5,631 nt of DNA from Acidobacteriota bacterium. GTDB taxonomy: Bacteria > Acidobacteriota > Polarisedimenticolia > J045. The notes beneath the pieces were generated by a model that worked only from the letters and a program-made list of their open reading frames with translations, made no database searches and was not told where the DNA came from. Positions 1 through 5,598 of this stretch are shown here, piece by piece; within the stretch, counting starts at the first letter, position 1, and every line of letters begins with the position of its first letter. Where the stretch lies: assembly GCA_027001345.1 (NCBI GenBank), contig JALTMS010000265.1:1-5631 (forward strand). The letters run 5' to 3'. A program made the position numbers and the translations under genes.

Positions 1-1571
1 TCCTTGCGCTTGCGATCTTCCTCTTCGTGAGACTTGGCCTCGTCGACCATCTTCTGAATCTCGGCCTCGCTCAGGCCGGAAGAGGCCTGGATCGTGATCT
101 TCTGCTCGCGCCCGGTAGCCTTGTCCTTGGCACTGACGTGGAGAATTCCGTTGGCGTCGATGTCGAAGGTCACCTCGACCTGAGGCACGCCCCGTGGAGC
201 GGGAGGAATATTGTCGAGAATGAAGCGCCCGATGGTCTTGTTGTCCCGCGCCAGCGGCCGCTCCCCCTGAAGGACGTGGATCTCCACCTGAGTCTGGTTG
301 TCGCTGGCGGTGGAGAAGACCTCCGACTTGCGAGCGGGAATCGTCGTGTTCCGCGCGATCAGCGGCGTCATCACGTTGCCCAGAGTCTCGATGCCCAGGC
401 TCAGGGGCGTGACGTCGAGCAGCAGCACGTCCTTGACGTCACCCGAGAGCACGCCGGCCTGCACTGCCGCACCGATGGCGACCACCTCGTCCGGGTTGAC
501 CCCCTTGTGGGGCTCCTTGCCGAAGAACTCGGTAACCAGCTTCTGCACCAGCGGAATCCGGGTCGAACCACCGACCAGGACCACCTCGTCGATCTCTTCG
601 CGGGACAGCCCCGCATCCTTCAGGGCCCGCTCGCAGGGCTCGAGGGTGCGCCGCACCAGCGCATCGATCAACTGCTCGAAGCGCGAGCGGGTGATCTTGC
701 GCGCCAGGTGAACCGGCCCCGACGGTCCTGCGGTGATGTAAGGCAGGTTGATCTCCGTCTCCTGGGCGGTGGACAGTTCGCACTTGGCCTTCTCGGCAGC
801 TTCCTTCAGTCGCTGCATGGCCATCTTGTCCTGGCTGAGGTCGATGCCCTGGTCGCGCAGGAAATCGGCCACCAGGTCGTCGATCAACACCTTGTCGATG
901 TCGTCGCCACCGAGGTGGGTGTCGCCGTTGGTCGACTTGACCTCCACCACCCCTTCGCCGACCTCGAGAATCGAGATGTCGAAGGTACCGCCTCCGAAAT
1001 CGAAGACCGCGATCTTCTCGTCGCTCTTCTTGTCTAGGCCGTAGGCTAGCGCCGCCGCGGTGGGCTCGTTGACCAGCCTTTCGACCTTCAACCCCGCCAC
1101 CTGGCCGGCGTCCTTCGTGGCCTGCCGTTGCGCGTCGTTGAAGTAGGCGGGAACCGTGATCACTGCGCGATCGACACTCTCTCCGAGGTAGGCCTCGGCA
1201 TCCTGCTTGAGCTTCTGCAGGACCATCGCCGAAATCTCCGGCGGCGAATAGAGCTTGCCGTCGATCCTGACCCGAGCGTCCCCGTTGTCCGCGGCTACCA
1301 CCTCGTAGCTGACCTCGGAACACTCACCGGCCACTTCATCGTACTTGCGCCCCATGAATCGCTTGACCGACGAGACCGTGCGTGACGGATTGGTCACCGC
1401 CTGTCGCCGGGCCACCTGACCCACCAGGCGCTCACCCTTGTCGGTCATGGCGACCACCGACGGGGTCGTCCGACCACCCTCGGAGTTCGGAATCACGATG
1501 GGCTTGTCGCCCTCCATAACGGCAACAACGGAGTTCGTCGTTCCCAGGTCGATACCTATAATCTTTGCCAT
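1..1571 (-). CDS. dnaK: Molecular chaperone DnaK (Hsp70), C-terminus cut by window edge
   Basis: Cytosolic ATP-dependent chaperone that binds exposed hydrophobic peptides and works with DnaJ and GrpE. The start at 1571 opens with MAKIIGIDLGTTNS, the phosphate-1 loop of Hsp70. Other landmarks: K70 in SVKRFMGRK (equivalent of the catalytic Lys70 of E. coli DnaK), NEPTAAALAYG with E169, phosphate-2 loop DFGGGTFD at 191-198 with T196 (E. coli T199), the adenosine-site motif VLVGGSTRIP, and the hydrophobic interdomain linker DVLLLD before the beta-sandwich substrate domain (TPLSLGIETLGNVMTPLI). The lid begins at GLSEAEIQKMVDEAK and the window ends at residue 523; family proteins are about 610-640 residues, so roughly the last hundred are missing. 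Residue 15 is Val where E. coli has the redox-sensitive Cys15; Val is also known here in other bacteria. A GGAGGT Shine-Dalgarno 9 bases upstream fixes the start. Neighbouring dnaJ/grpE are not in view. Confidence 0.98.
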   Translation of the reverse strand, partial: MAKIIGIDLGTTNSVVAVMEGDKPIVIPNSEGGRTTPSVVAMTDKGERLVGQVARRQAVTNPSRTVSSVKRFMGRKYDEVAGECSEVSYEVVAADNGDARVRIDGKLYSPPEISAMVLQKLKQDAEAYLGESVDRAVITVPAYFNDAQRQATKDAGQVAGLKVERLVNEPTAAALAYGLDKKSDEKIAVFDFGGGTFDISILEVGEGVVEVKSTNGDTHLGGDDIDKVLIDDLVADFLRDQGIDLSQDKMAMQRLKEAAEKAKCELSTAQETEINLPYITAGPSGPVHLARKITRSRFEQLIDALVRRTLEPCERALKDAGLSREEIDEVVLVGGSTRIPLVQKLVTEFFGKEPHKGVNPDEVVAIGAAVQAGVLSGDVKDVLLLDVTPLSLGIETLGNVMTPLIARNTTIPARKSEVFSTASDNQTQVEIHVLQGERPLARDNKTIGRFILDNIPPAPRGVPQVEVTFDIDANGILHVSAKDKATGREQKITIQASSGLSEAEIQKMVDEAKSHEEEDRKRK

Positions 1572-1580
1572 CAGTCACTT

Positions 1581-1586
1581 ACCTCC
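1581..1586 (-). promoter_or_regulatory. Strong Shine-Dalgarno of dnaK, partly inside a GC hairpin
   Basis: In the minus direction the sequence is GGAGGT, 9 bases before the ATG at 1571, a near-perfect ribosome binding site that decides the dnaK start. Its first two G residues are also the end of a small GC-only inverted repeat: CCGGC at 1593-1597 and GCCGG at 1585-1589 (minus-strand reading), with a 3-base loop. The site may therefore be partly closed in the folded leader; whether that matters for heat induction is inference. Confidence 0.8.
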
Positions 1587-1609
1587 GGCGGCGCCGGGCC
1601 GCTGGCGGG

Positions 1610-1638
1610 TCTTTAAGACTCCCCCAACCCCACGTCAA
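1610..1638 (-). promoter_or_regulatory. Sigma70-like promoter for dnaK
   Basis: Minus-strand TTGACG (1638-1633, five of six matches to the -35 consensus) is followed after 17 bases by TAAAGA (1615-1610), a weak -10 element (three of six). Transcription would begin near 1603, giving a leader of about 30 bases holding the Shine-Dalgarno. The -35 lies inside a short inverted repeat, CCACG-N5-CGTGG (1630-1644). The site sits just downstream of the probable terminator, as expected if dnaK has its own promoter. The CTTGA core also resembles part of a sigma32 -35, but no CCCCAT-type -10 follows. Confidence 0.45.
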
Positions 1639-1660
1639 GCGTGGTCCGTGCGCGGGAGCG

Positions 1661-1699
1661 CAAAAACACCCGCCCATGGGCACCGGTGCGCCGGGCGGG
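1661..1699 (-). terminator. Probable intrinsic terminator of the three-gene run
   Basis: Read on the minus strand, CCCGCCC (1699-1693) pairs perfectly with GGGCGGG (1675-1669), and the enclosed 17 bases contain a further palindrome GCACCGGTGC (1689-1680) that can stack as an apical helix. Directly after the stem comes TGTTTTTG (1668-1661), a five-T run. This is the classic GC stem plus U-tract arrangement. It lies about 135 bases past the stop codon of the DUF4388 gene and just before the dnaK promoter, so it would end the upstream transcript. The U-tract is short and there is a competing hairpin upstream that shares its 5' arm. Confidence 0.6.
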
Positions 1700-1720
1700 C
1701 CCGGAGATCATCCCGCCCGG
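1691..1720 (-). promoter_or_regulatory. 9-bp inverted repeat overlapping the terminator arm (antiterminator-like)
   Basis: A perfect inverted repeat, CCGGGCGGG (minus strand 1720-1712) and CCCGCCCGG (1699-1691), is separated by 12 bases. Its second arm contains the same seven bases that form the first arm of the terminator at 1661-1699. The two hairpins cannot form together, and this one is transcribed first, so it has the geometry of an antiterminator. A regulatory role is inferred only from this geometry. Confidence 0.4.
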
Positions 1721-1833
1721 TCACCCGCTTCGCTGGCCGTGGGGGTCTCGTGCGCCGCCCTCGGGCCTGGTCCCCTGACCTTCCAGCGAGTTGCCAAGAC
1801 GTTGAAAAGGGGGAGATCTTTTCGGGCGACCTC

Positions 1834-3153
1834 TCAGCGCTCGAGGCCGGAGCGGGAGAAGGTCCGCTCGAGGGGCCCGAAACGATGCTCTCTGACCAGT
1901 GAAGCATCGCCGCCGGCAACACTGAGCCGGTAGCCCCAAGGGGCCAGCTCGTAGCCGATCGGTCGCCCCCAGGGATCGATCAGCGTCCGCTCGGGCAACA
2001 GTCCGACGCTCGCCAAAGTGGCCAGGTCGCGCGGCCAGGCCCCCTCCGCGAGGTAGAAGCTGCGCACCGCCTGCTCGACACGCGCCAGCCGAGCCGCCGC
2101 CGATGCCCGCCGCAGATCTTCCAGACCGGAACTCCGCGACAGCCACTGGGCCGAGGCCAGTGGCGCCGGCAGCACGTCTCCGACGAGCCCCGGGGCCACC
2201 GCACGGACGACCTCCTGAATCGCCATCGCCCCGCCGAGAACCACCAGCACGGCCAGCAGCGCCGCCAGCACCCGCGCAGGACCTGCGGAGCGGAAAAGGC
2301 GAGCGGTGGGGGCCTTGCGTTCCTCGCTCTCCTGACCGGCGATCTCCACCAGGCGACCTTCCACCAGGCGCGCGAGGATCTTGAAGGCCTCGAATGTGCC
2401 GACCTCGCTGAGTTCAGCGATCTCCATCGCGCTGCGCCGGCCATCAACCCACCGCAGAATCTTCACCTCGCTGCGAGTCAACTGGGGCGCCCCGGTCTGG
2501 GCTTCCTCTTGCAGCGGATCGGTGGGGATGAAACCGAAATCGATGTCGTCTTCGTAGACCGAGCCCCGCACCTCGGACGACTCGCTGCCCACCGTGGCGA
2601 GCACTTCCTGGGCAGCTCTCGTCGGGCGCAGCACCGCCAGCCGTGAGGGGAGCGTCCGTTCGATCAACGGCCATTCATCGACCATCTGCGCCCCCTCCAT
2701 CAGGAGGGTCTCGCAGGGAATCGGTGTGATGAACTCCCGGTCCCAGTCGACCCGGCGGTTGGGTTGAAAATCGTACTCGCCGTTCTCCCAACGGAAGAGT
2801 TCGTAGATCGTCTCGGTGATCTGCAGGGAGAGCTGGTGCCGCAGGGAATCCTTGTCCACCCACCCCTGGCTGGCCAGTACGTGCCCCAGACGTTGCAAGG
2901 TTTCACGCTGCACGGCCAGAGCCTCGTCCAGCCGCGCTTCGGTGAGCTTGCCGGTGCGCACGAGCAACTGGCCGACCCGCTGCTCGAGAGGGCGCAAGTT
3001 CGAATCGGCGGCAACGACTCGGCCGTTGTCGAAGGCGACGGAGATCTCGTCACTGCCGCGCCGCAAGACCAGCACGCCTGTCTTTCGCTGCAAGCCGATG
3101 AGCTGTAGGATGTCGGTCAGGGAGAAATCCCCCAGCGTTCCCTTCAGGGCCAT
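1834..3153 (-). CDS. DUF4388 (PATAN) protein with membrane helix and GspG-like C-terminal domain
   Basis: A 439-residue, probably single-pass inner-membrane protein. Residues 4-48 carry the DUF4388/PATAN opening (KGTLGDFSLTDILQLIGLQR ... FDNGRVVAAD). Residues 59-104 (VGQLLVRTGKLTEARLDEAL, then RLGHVLASQGWVDKDSL) look like the MshEN/type II secretion ATPase N-terminal repeat, after which the PATAN theme resumes with YELFRWENGEYDF. Residues 225-272 resemble a winged helix. A membrane helix at about 294-312 follows a positively charged stretch, predicting a cytoplasmic N-terminus and periplasmic C-terminus. Residues 352-410 (VEQAVRSFYLAEGAWP ... IDPWGRPIGYEL) resemble the globular part of GspG-type pseudopilins, including the DPWG motif, but without a prepilin leader. 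The start follows a GGGGAGGG site inside the end of the preceding gene, only 3 bases away and in the same frame. Exact function is unknown; a role in signalling or assembly at the envelope is inference. Confidence 0.88.
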   Translation of the reverse strand: MALKGTLGDFSLTDILQLIGLQRKTGVLVLRRGSDEISVAFDNGRVVAADSNLRPLEQRVGQLLVRTGKLTEARLDEALAVQRETLQRLGHVLASQGWVDKDSLRHQLSLQITETIYELFRWENGEYDFQPNRRVDWDREFITPIPCETLLMEGAQMVDEWPLIERTLPSRLAVLRPTRAAQEVLATVGSESSEVRGSVYEDDIDFGFIPTDPLQEEAQTGAPQLTRSEVKILRWVDGRRSAMEIAELSEVGTFEAFKILARLVEGRLVEIAGQESEERKAPTARLFRSAGPARVLAALLAVLVVLGGAMAIQEVVRAVAPGLVGDVLPAPLASAQWLSRSSGLEDLRRASAAARLARVEQAVRSFYLAEGAWPRDLATLASVGLLPERTLIDPWGRPIGYELAPWGYRLSVAGGDASLVREHRFGPLERTFSRSGLER

Positions 3154-3156
3154 CGT

Positions 3157-5058
3157 CTAGCGCCCTCCCCGTTCCGCCGGTGACCGAGGACGCATCCCGG
3201 GAAGCTGGGAAGCCAGCCACAGCACTGCGGCGGCCAGCAGATAGACCAGCCCCGGACGCCAGAGCACGCTCTCCGGCTGCTGGGGCAAGAGAAGACCCGG
3301 CCAGAGCCCCGAAATCAGCAGAAAACACCAGGCGCAGAACATCGCCCAGCCGGTCCAGATCCGCCCCTCGTGGACCACGGCCAACCCCGGTGCGAACAAC
3401 TGGACGGCACCGCGCGCGCGCCGTGTCCGGGCCAGGTAGCGATCGATCCTCCGGGTCTGCTCTTCCCGGGCAGAGGGTGCCAGCCCCTCCCGTCGAGACA
3501 ACAACTGTGAGCAGGCCAGGCACAGGCCGCTGGCCGTCATCTCGCCGCTGCGCAGCGAGGCCGCCTTGCCGCAGGTCTCGCAGCGACGCATCTCCAGTCG
3601 GCCGCTACGGAAACGCAGCACGAAGGCCCCGAGCAACGCAGCGAGAGCCGCCAGGGTCAGCGGACTGCTCGGTCGCATGGCTCGACGCAATCCGGGGCGC
3701 AGTTCGTCGGCCAGCACCTGCCGTGCCACCTCGCTGACGGTGAAGGTCGGATCAGCCACGTCGTCTTCTCGGGTTCTTGCCTCGAGGCGAGCGACCTGCT
3801 TGCGGTCGATACGGTTGGCGGCGAGCAGCGACTCGTTGGCCTTGTCGAAATCGAAGGTGGCCAGCCGGACCTTCCACTGATTGAACAGGGCCAGCACGTT
3901 CTTGCCGTCAATTTCCAGGGCCTGCCGATAGTGCACGCCGGCAGCCTCGTACTTGCCCACCCGGTACAACACGTTGCCCAGGGCGACACGGATCCGGGCG
4001 TCGCGAGGATCGAGTTCCGCAGCCTGCCGCAAGAGCGGCACCGCACGGTTGGGATAGCGCGGTGCGAGCAGCCGGGCCAGCAGCAACTTCCAGGTCACTT
4101 CCTGGGGATCCTCTTCGGCCAGCTTGGCCAGACGGATCAGCAGGTCCGGGCGCAGAGAGCCCTCCACCGAAGCGACGGCCACCTGGGCCGTGGGCGAGGC
4201 CGCCACGCCGGTCAGCAGCCACAGCCCCCCGACCAGCGGCGGCGTCAGCGCCAGCAGGAGTAGCAGCCCATAGATCCAGCGCCGCTCCGCCGGCCGGCAC
4301 GCCGGCACCAGAGCCACAGCCCAAAAGAACAAGCTCCAGATCCCGATCAACAACATCGCCAGCGGCGAGAGCAGCAGGGTCCAGCCCACCGTCGAGCGCC
4401 AGCGGGGATGCCAGTGAGCCGGAAGGTGCGAGTCCACCTCCCGGACCAGCTCCGGCCCGTGGCGCAGAAGCAGTGCGAGCAGGCACAACACCCCGGACAG
4501 CAGCAGGGCGGCCCACAACGCGCCGGTGACATTGACCACCTCGACGAAGAGGGTCCAGAAAGAGTGCCAGCGAGTGGTCCAGGCCCGCCAGGCCAGACCC
4601 AGGGCCCGACTCCACTGTCCCTTCTCCCGATTGGCCCGAGCCTCGGCCCACCAGGCACCTGCCTGCTGGGGATCGAGACGGCGAGCGAAGCGGAAGTGCT
4701 GCACCGCCATCGCCAGCTCGCCCCGCTCGAGATGTCGATAGCCCTCGGCCAGAGCCGCCGCGGCCATCGGTTCGAGGCGCTCGACGCCCTCGTCGCGCAG
4801 AAAGGTCAGCAGCTCTTCACCGGCTTCCGCCGCCCCCTGGAGGTCGCGGGCGTCTTCCAGGGCCTTACGGCGCCACCAACGGGCCTCGATCCGGCTGAGC
4901 AGGGAGGCGGCGACTTCCACCTCGCCGCCCGCCAGAGCCTCCTCGATGGCGTCCTTCGGCCCATCGTTCGCCGGCATTCCGAACCCGACCCCGCCCCAGG
5001 CCAGCAACCCTACCAGCAGCAACCCAAGTCGACGGTGGAAGACAGGCACCGAGATCAT
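3157..5058 (-). CDS. TPR-containing membrane protein with zinc-ribbon-like motif
   Basis: Not recognised as a named family member. The 633 residues begin with a signal-like stretch (FHRRLGLLLVGLLAWGGVGF, residues 7-26). Visible parts in order: a helical TPR-like region at about 33-155, with a clear repeat near 100-130 (ALAEGYRHLERGELAMAVQH); membrane helices near 174-197, 223-250 and 261-286; at least two TPR units at 318-385 (ARIRVALGNVLYRVGKYEAA) and a weaker one to about 419; a membrane helix near 465-483; four cysteines C493-x2-C496 and C513-x2-C516 spaced like a zinc ribbon; and two more membrane helices near 568-592 and 602-619. It probably acts as an inner-membrane scaffold; partner and substrate are unknown. 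Its ATG overlaps the DUF1844 stop as ATGA, but a Shine-Dalgarno points to a GTG three codons in (5049). It sits 3 bases before the DUF4388 gene. Confidence 0.88.
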   Translation of the reverse strand: MISVPVFHRRLGLLLVGLLAWGGVGFGMPANDGPKDAIEEALAGGEVEVAASLLSRIEARWWRRKALEDARDLQGAAEAGEELLTFLRDEGVERLEPMAAAALAEGYRHLERGELAMAVQHFRFARRLDPQQAGAWWAEARANREKGQWSRALGLAWRAWTTRWHSFWTLFVEVVNVTGALWAALLLSGVLCLLALLLRHGPELVREVDSHLPAHWHPRWRSTVGWTLLLSPLAMLLIGIWSLFFWAVALVPACRPAERRWIYGLLLLLALTPPLVGGLWLLTGVAASPTAQVAVASVEGSLRPDLLIRLAKLAEEDPQEVTWKLLLARLLAPRYPNRAVPLLRQAAELDPRDARIRVALGNVLYRVGKYEAAGVHYRQALEIDGKNVLALFNQWKVRLATFDFDKANESLLAANRIDRKQVARLEARTREDDVADPTFTVSEVARQVLADELRPGLRRAMRPSSPLTLAALAALLGAFVLRFRSGRLEMRRCETCGKAASLRSGEMTASGLCLACSQLLSRREGLAPSAREEQTRRIDRYLARTRRARGAVQLFAPGLAVVHEGRIWTGWAMFCAWCFLLISGLWPGLLLPQQPESVLWRPGLVYLLAAAVLWLASQLPGMRPRSPAERGGR

Positions 5059-5492
5059 TCTCCCGACTGCCGCCGCCGGACCTCGACGAACTGCATCTTG
5101 AGTTCGACCAGGGCCTGCTCGAGCATCTGGCTCTCGTTGGAGTCCAGTCGCCCTTCGGTCTTGCGTCGCAACAGCTCCAGCACCTCGATGGCGTGGCGGG
5201 CCGCGGCGATATCGACCCGGGGCTGATTCGTGTCGGGGTGGGGAATGACCCCCAGCCCGGCGAGTCCCATGACGACGAAGGGACGGATCAGATCGTCGAA
5301 GACGATCTCGTAGGCTGGCGGGGGCGAGTCGGCAGCCCCCCGCTCGAGAACGCCCCCTCCGGGAAGCTGAACTTCCTCGCTCCGGCGCCTTTCGCCGGTC
5401 TGTGGATCGATGCGCCGCCGGTCATTGACCCGGGCCGACGATTCAGCCCCCTCTTCGCCGGCGTTGCGGTGGTCGGAATCCTTCTCGATCAT
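5055..5492 (-). CDS. DUF1844 domain protein
   Basis: A small protein of 145 residues with no signal peptide or convincing membrane helix, so probably cytosolic. Residues 1-60 are charged and low in hydrophobics, likely disordered, with a DRRRIDPQTGERR motif of the type often found before this domain. Residues 62-138 form the DUF1844 domain: FVVMGLAGLGVIPHPDT, then AARHAIEVLELLRRKTEGRL, then a final helix MLEQALVELKMQFVEV. The length fits the family, whose biochemical role is not established. The start at 5492 has a GGGGAGAG Shine-Dalgarno 8 bases upstream. The gene is first in a tight run and its TGA overlaps the ATG of the TPR membrane protein, suggesting coupled synthesis and perhaps a shared complex; the latter is inference. 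Confidence 0.9.
   Translation of the reverse strand: MIEKDSDHRNAGEEGAESSARVNDRRRIDPQTGERRRSEEVQLPGGGVLERGAADSPPPAYEIVFDDLIRPFVVMGLAGLGVIPHPDTNQPRVDIAAARHAIEVLELLRRKTEGRLDSNESQMLEQALVELKMQFVEVRRRQSGE
5060..5064 (-). promoter_or_regulatory. Shine-Dalgarno favouring GTG start at 5049 for the TPR protein
   Basis: The only good ribosome site here is GGGAG on the minus strand. It ends 1 base before the ATG at 5058, too close for normal initiation, but 10 bases before the in-frame GTG at 5049-5047. The true product may therefore lack the first three residues (starting M-PVFHRR), or ATG use may depend on coupling through the ATGA overlap with the DUF1844 gene. Confidence 0.45.
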
Positions 5493-5542
5493 GACGCAGA
5501 CTCTCCCCGAGGATCTCCGAATGACAATCTAGGGTCCGGGGG

Positions 5543-5551
5543 AGAATACCA
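5543..5551 (-). promoter_or_regulatory. Possible extended -10 promoter for the three-gene run
   Basis: Minus-strand TGGTATTCT combines a TGn extension with a -10 hexamer matching four of six consensus bases. It would start transcription near 5536, about 45 bases before the DUF1844 ATG. The nearest -35-like hexamer, TTGCCG, is 20 bases upstream, which is too far, so only the extended -10 supports it. The surrounding stretch is less GC-rich than the genes, as promoters here would be. Confidence 0.25.
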
Positions 5552-5586
5552 TCCACCGGAAGAGTGTGCGGCAAACAGGAGCGGCC

Positions 5587-5598
5587 TGATTCGAATCA
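5587..5598. repeat. 12-bp perfect palindrome
   Basis: TGATTCGAATCA reads the same on both strands. It lies about 95 bases upstream of the DUF1844 gene and ends on the first base of a possible divergent plus-strand start codon. It has the size and symmetry of a dimeric regulator site, but could be chance; no second copy is visible in the window. Confidence 0.4.

Noticed and set aside
27..1037. 336-codon open frame on the plus strand opposite dnaK
   Set aside because: It is fully antisense to dnaK, whose protein is unmistakable. Long antisense frames are common opposite GC-rich, strongly biased genes such as hsp70; the translation is rich in L, V, D, H and R with no recognisable domain.
439..1323. 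294-codon minus-strand frame overlapping dnaK
   Set aside because: It is a shifted frame within dnaK, rich in G and R, with no domain signal.
1785..1800. TTGGCAACTC on the minus strand, resembling half of a CIRCE operator
   Set aside because: It differs from TTAGCACTC in several bases and has no GAGTGCTAA partner at the required spacing.
1804..1823. GAAAAG-N8-CTTTTC inverted repeat just after the DUF4388 stop
   Set aside because: The stem is AT-rich, the loop is 8 bases and no T run follows on the minus strand, so it is a poor terminator compared with the structure at 1661-1699.
3908..4651. 247-codon minus-strand frame inside the TPR gene
   Set aside because: It overlaps the TPR/membrane protein in another frame and is low-complexity (G, A, P, R), typical of GC-rich shadow frames.
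4408..5226. 272-codon plus-strand frame opposite the TPR and DUF1844 genes
   Set aside because: It is antisense to two well-supported genes that it spans across their junction, and shows no family motif.
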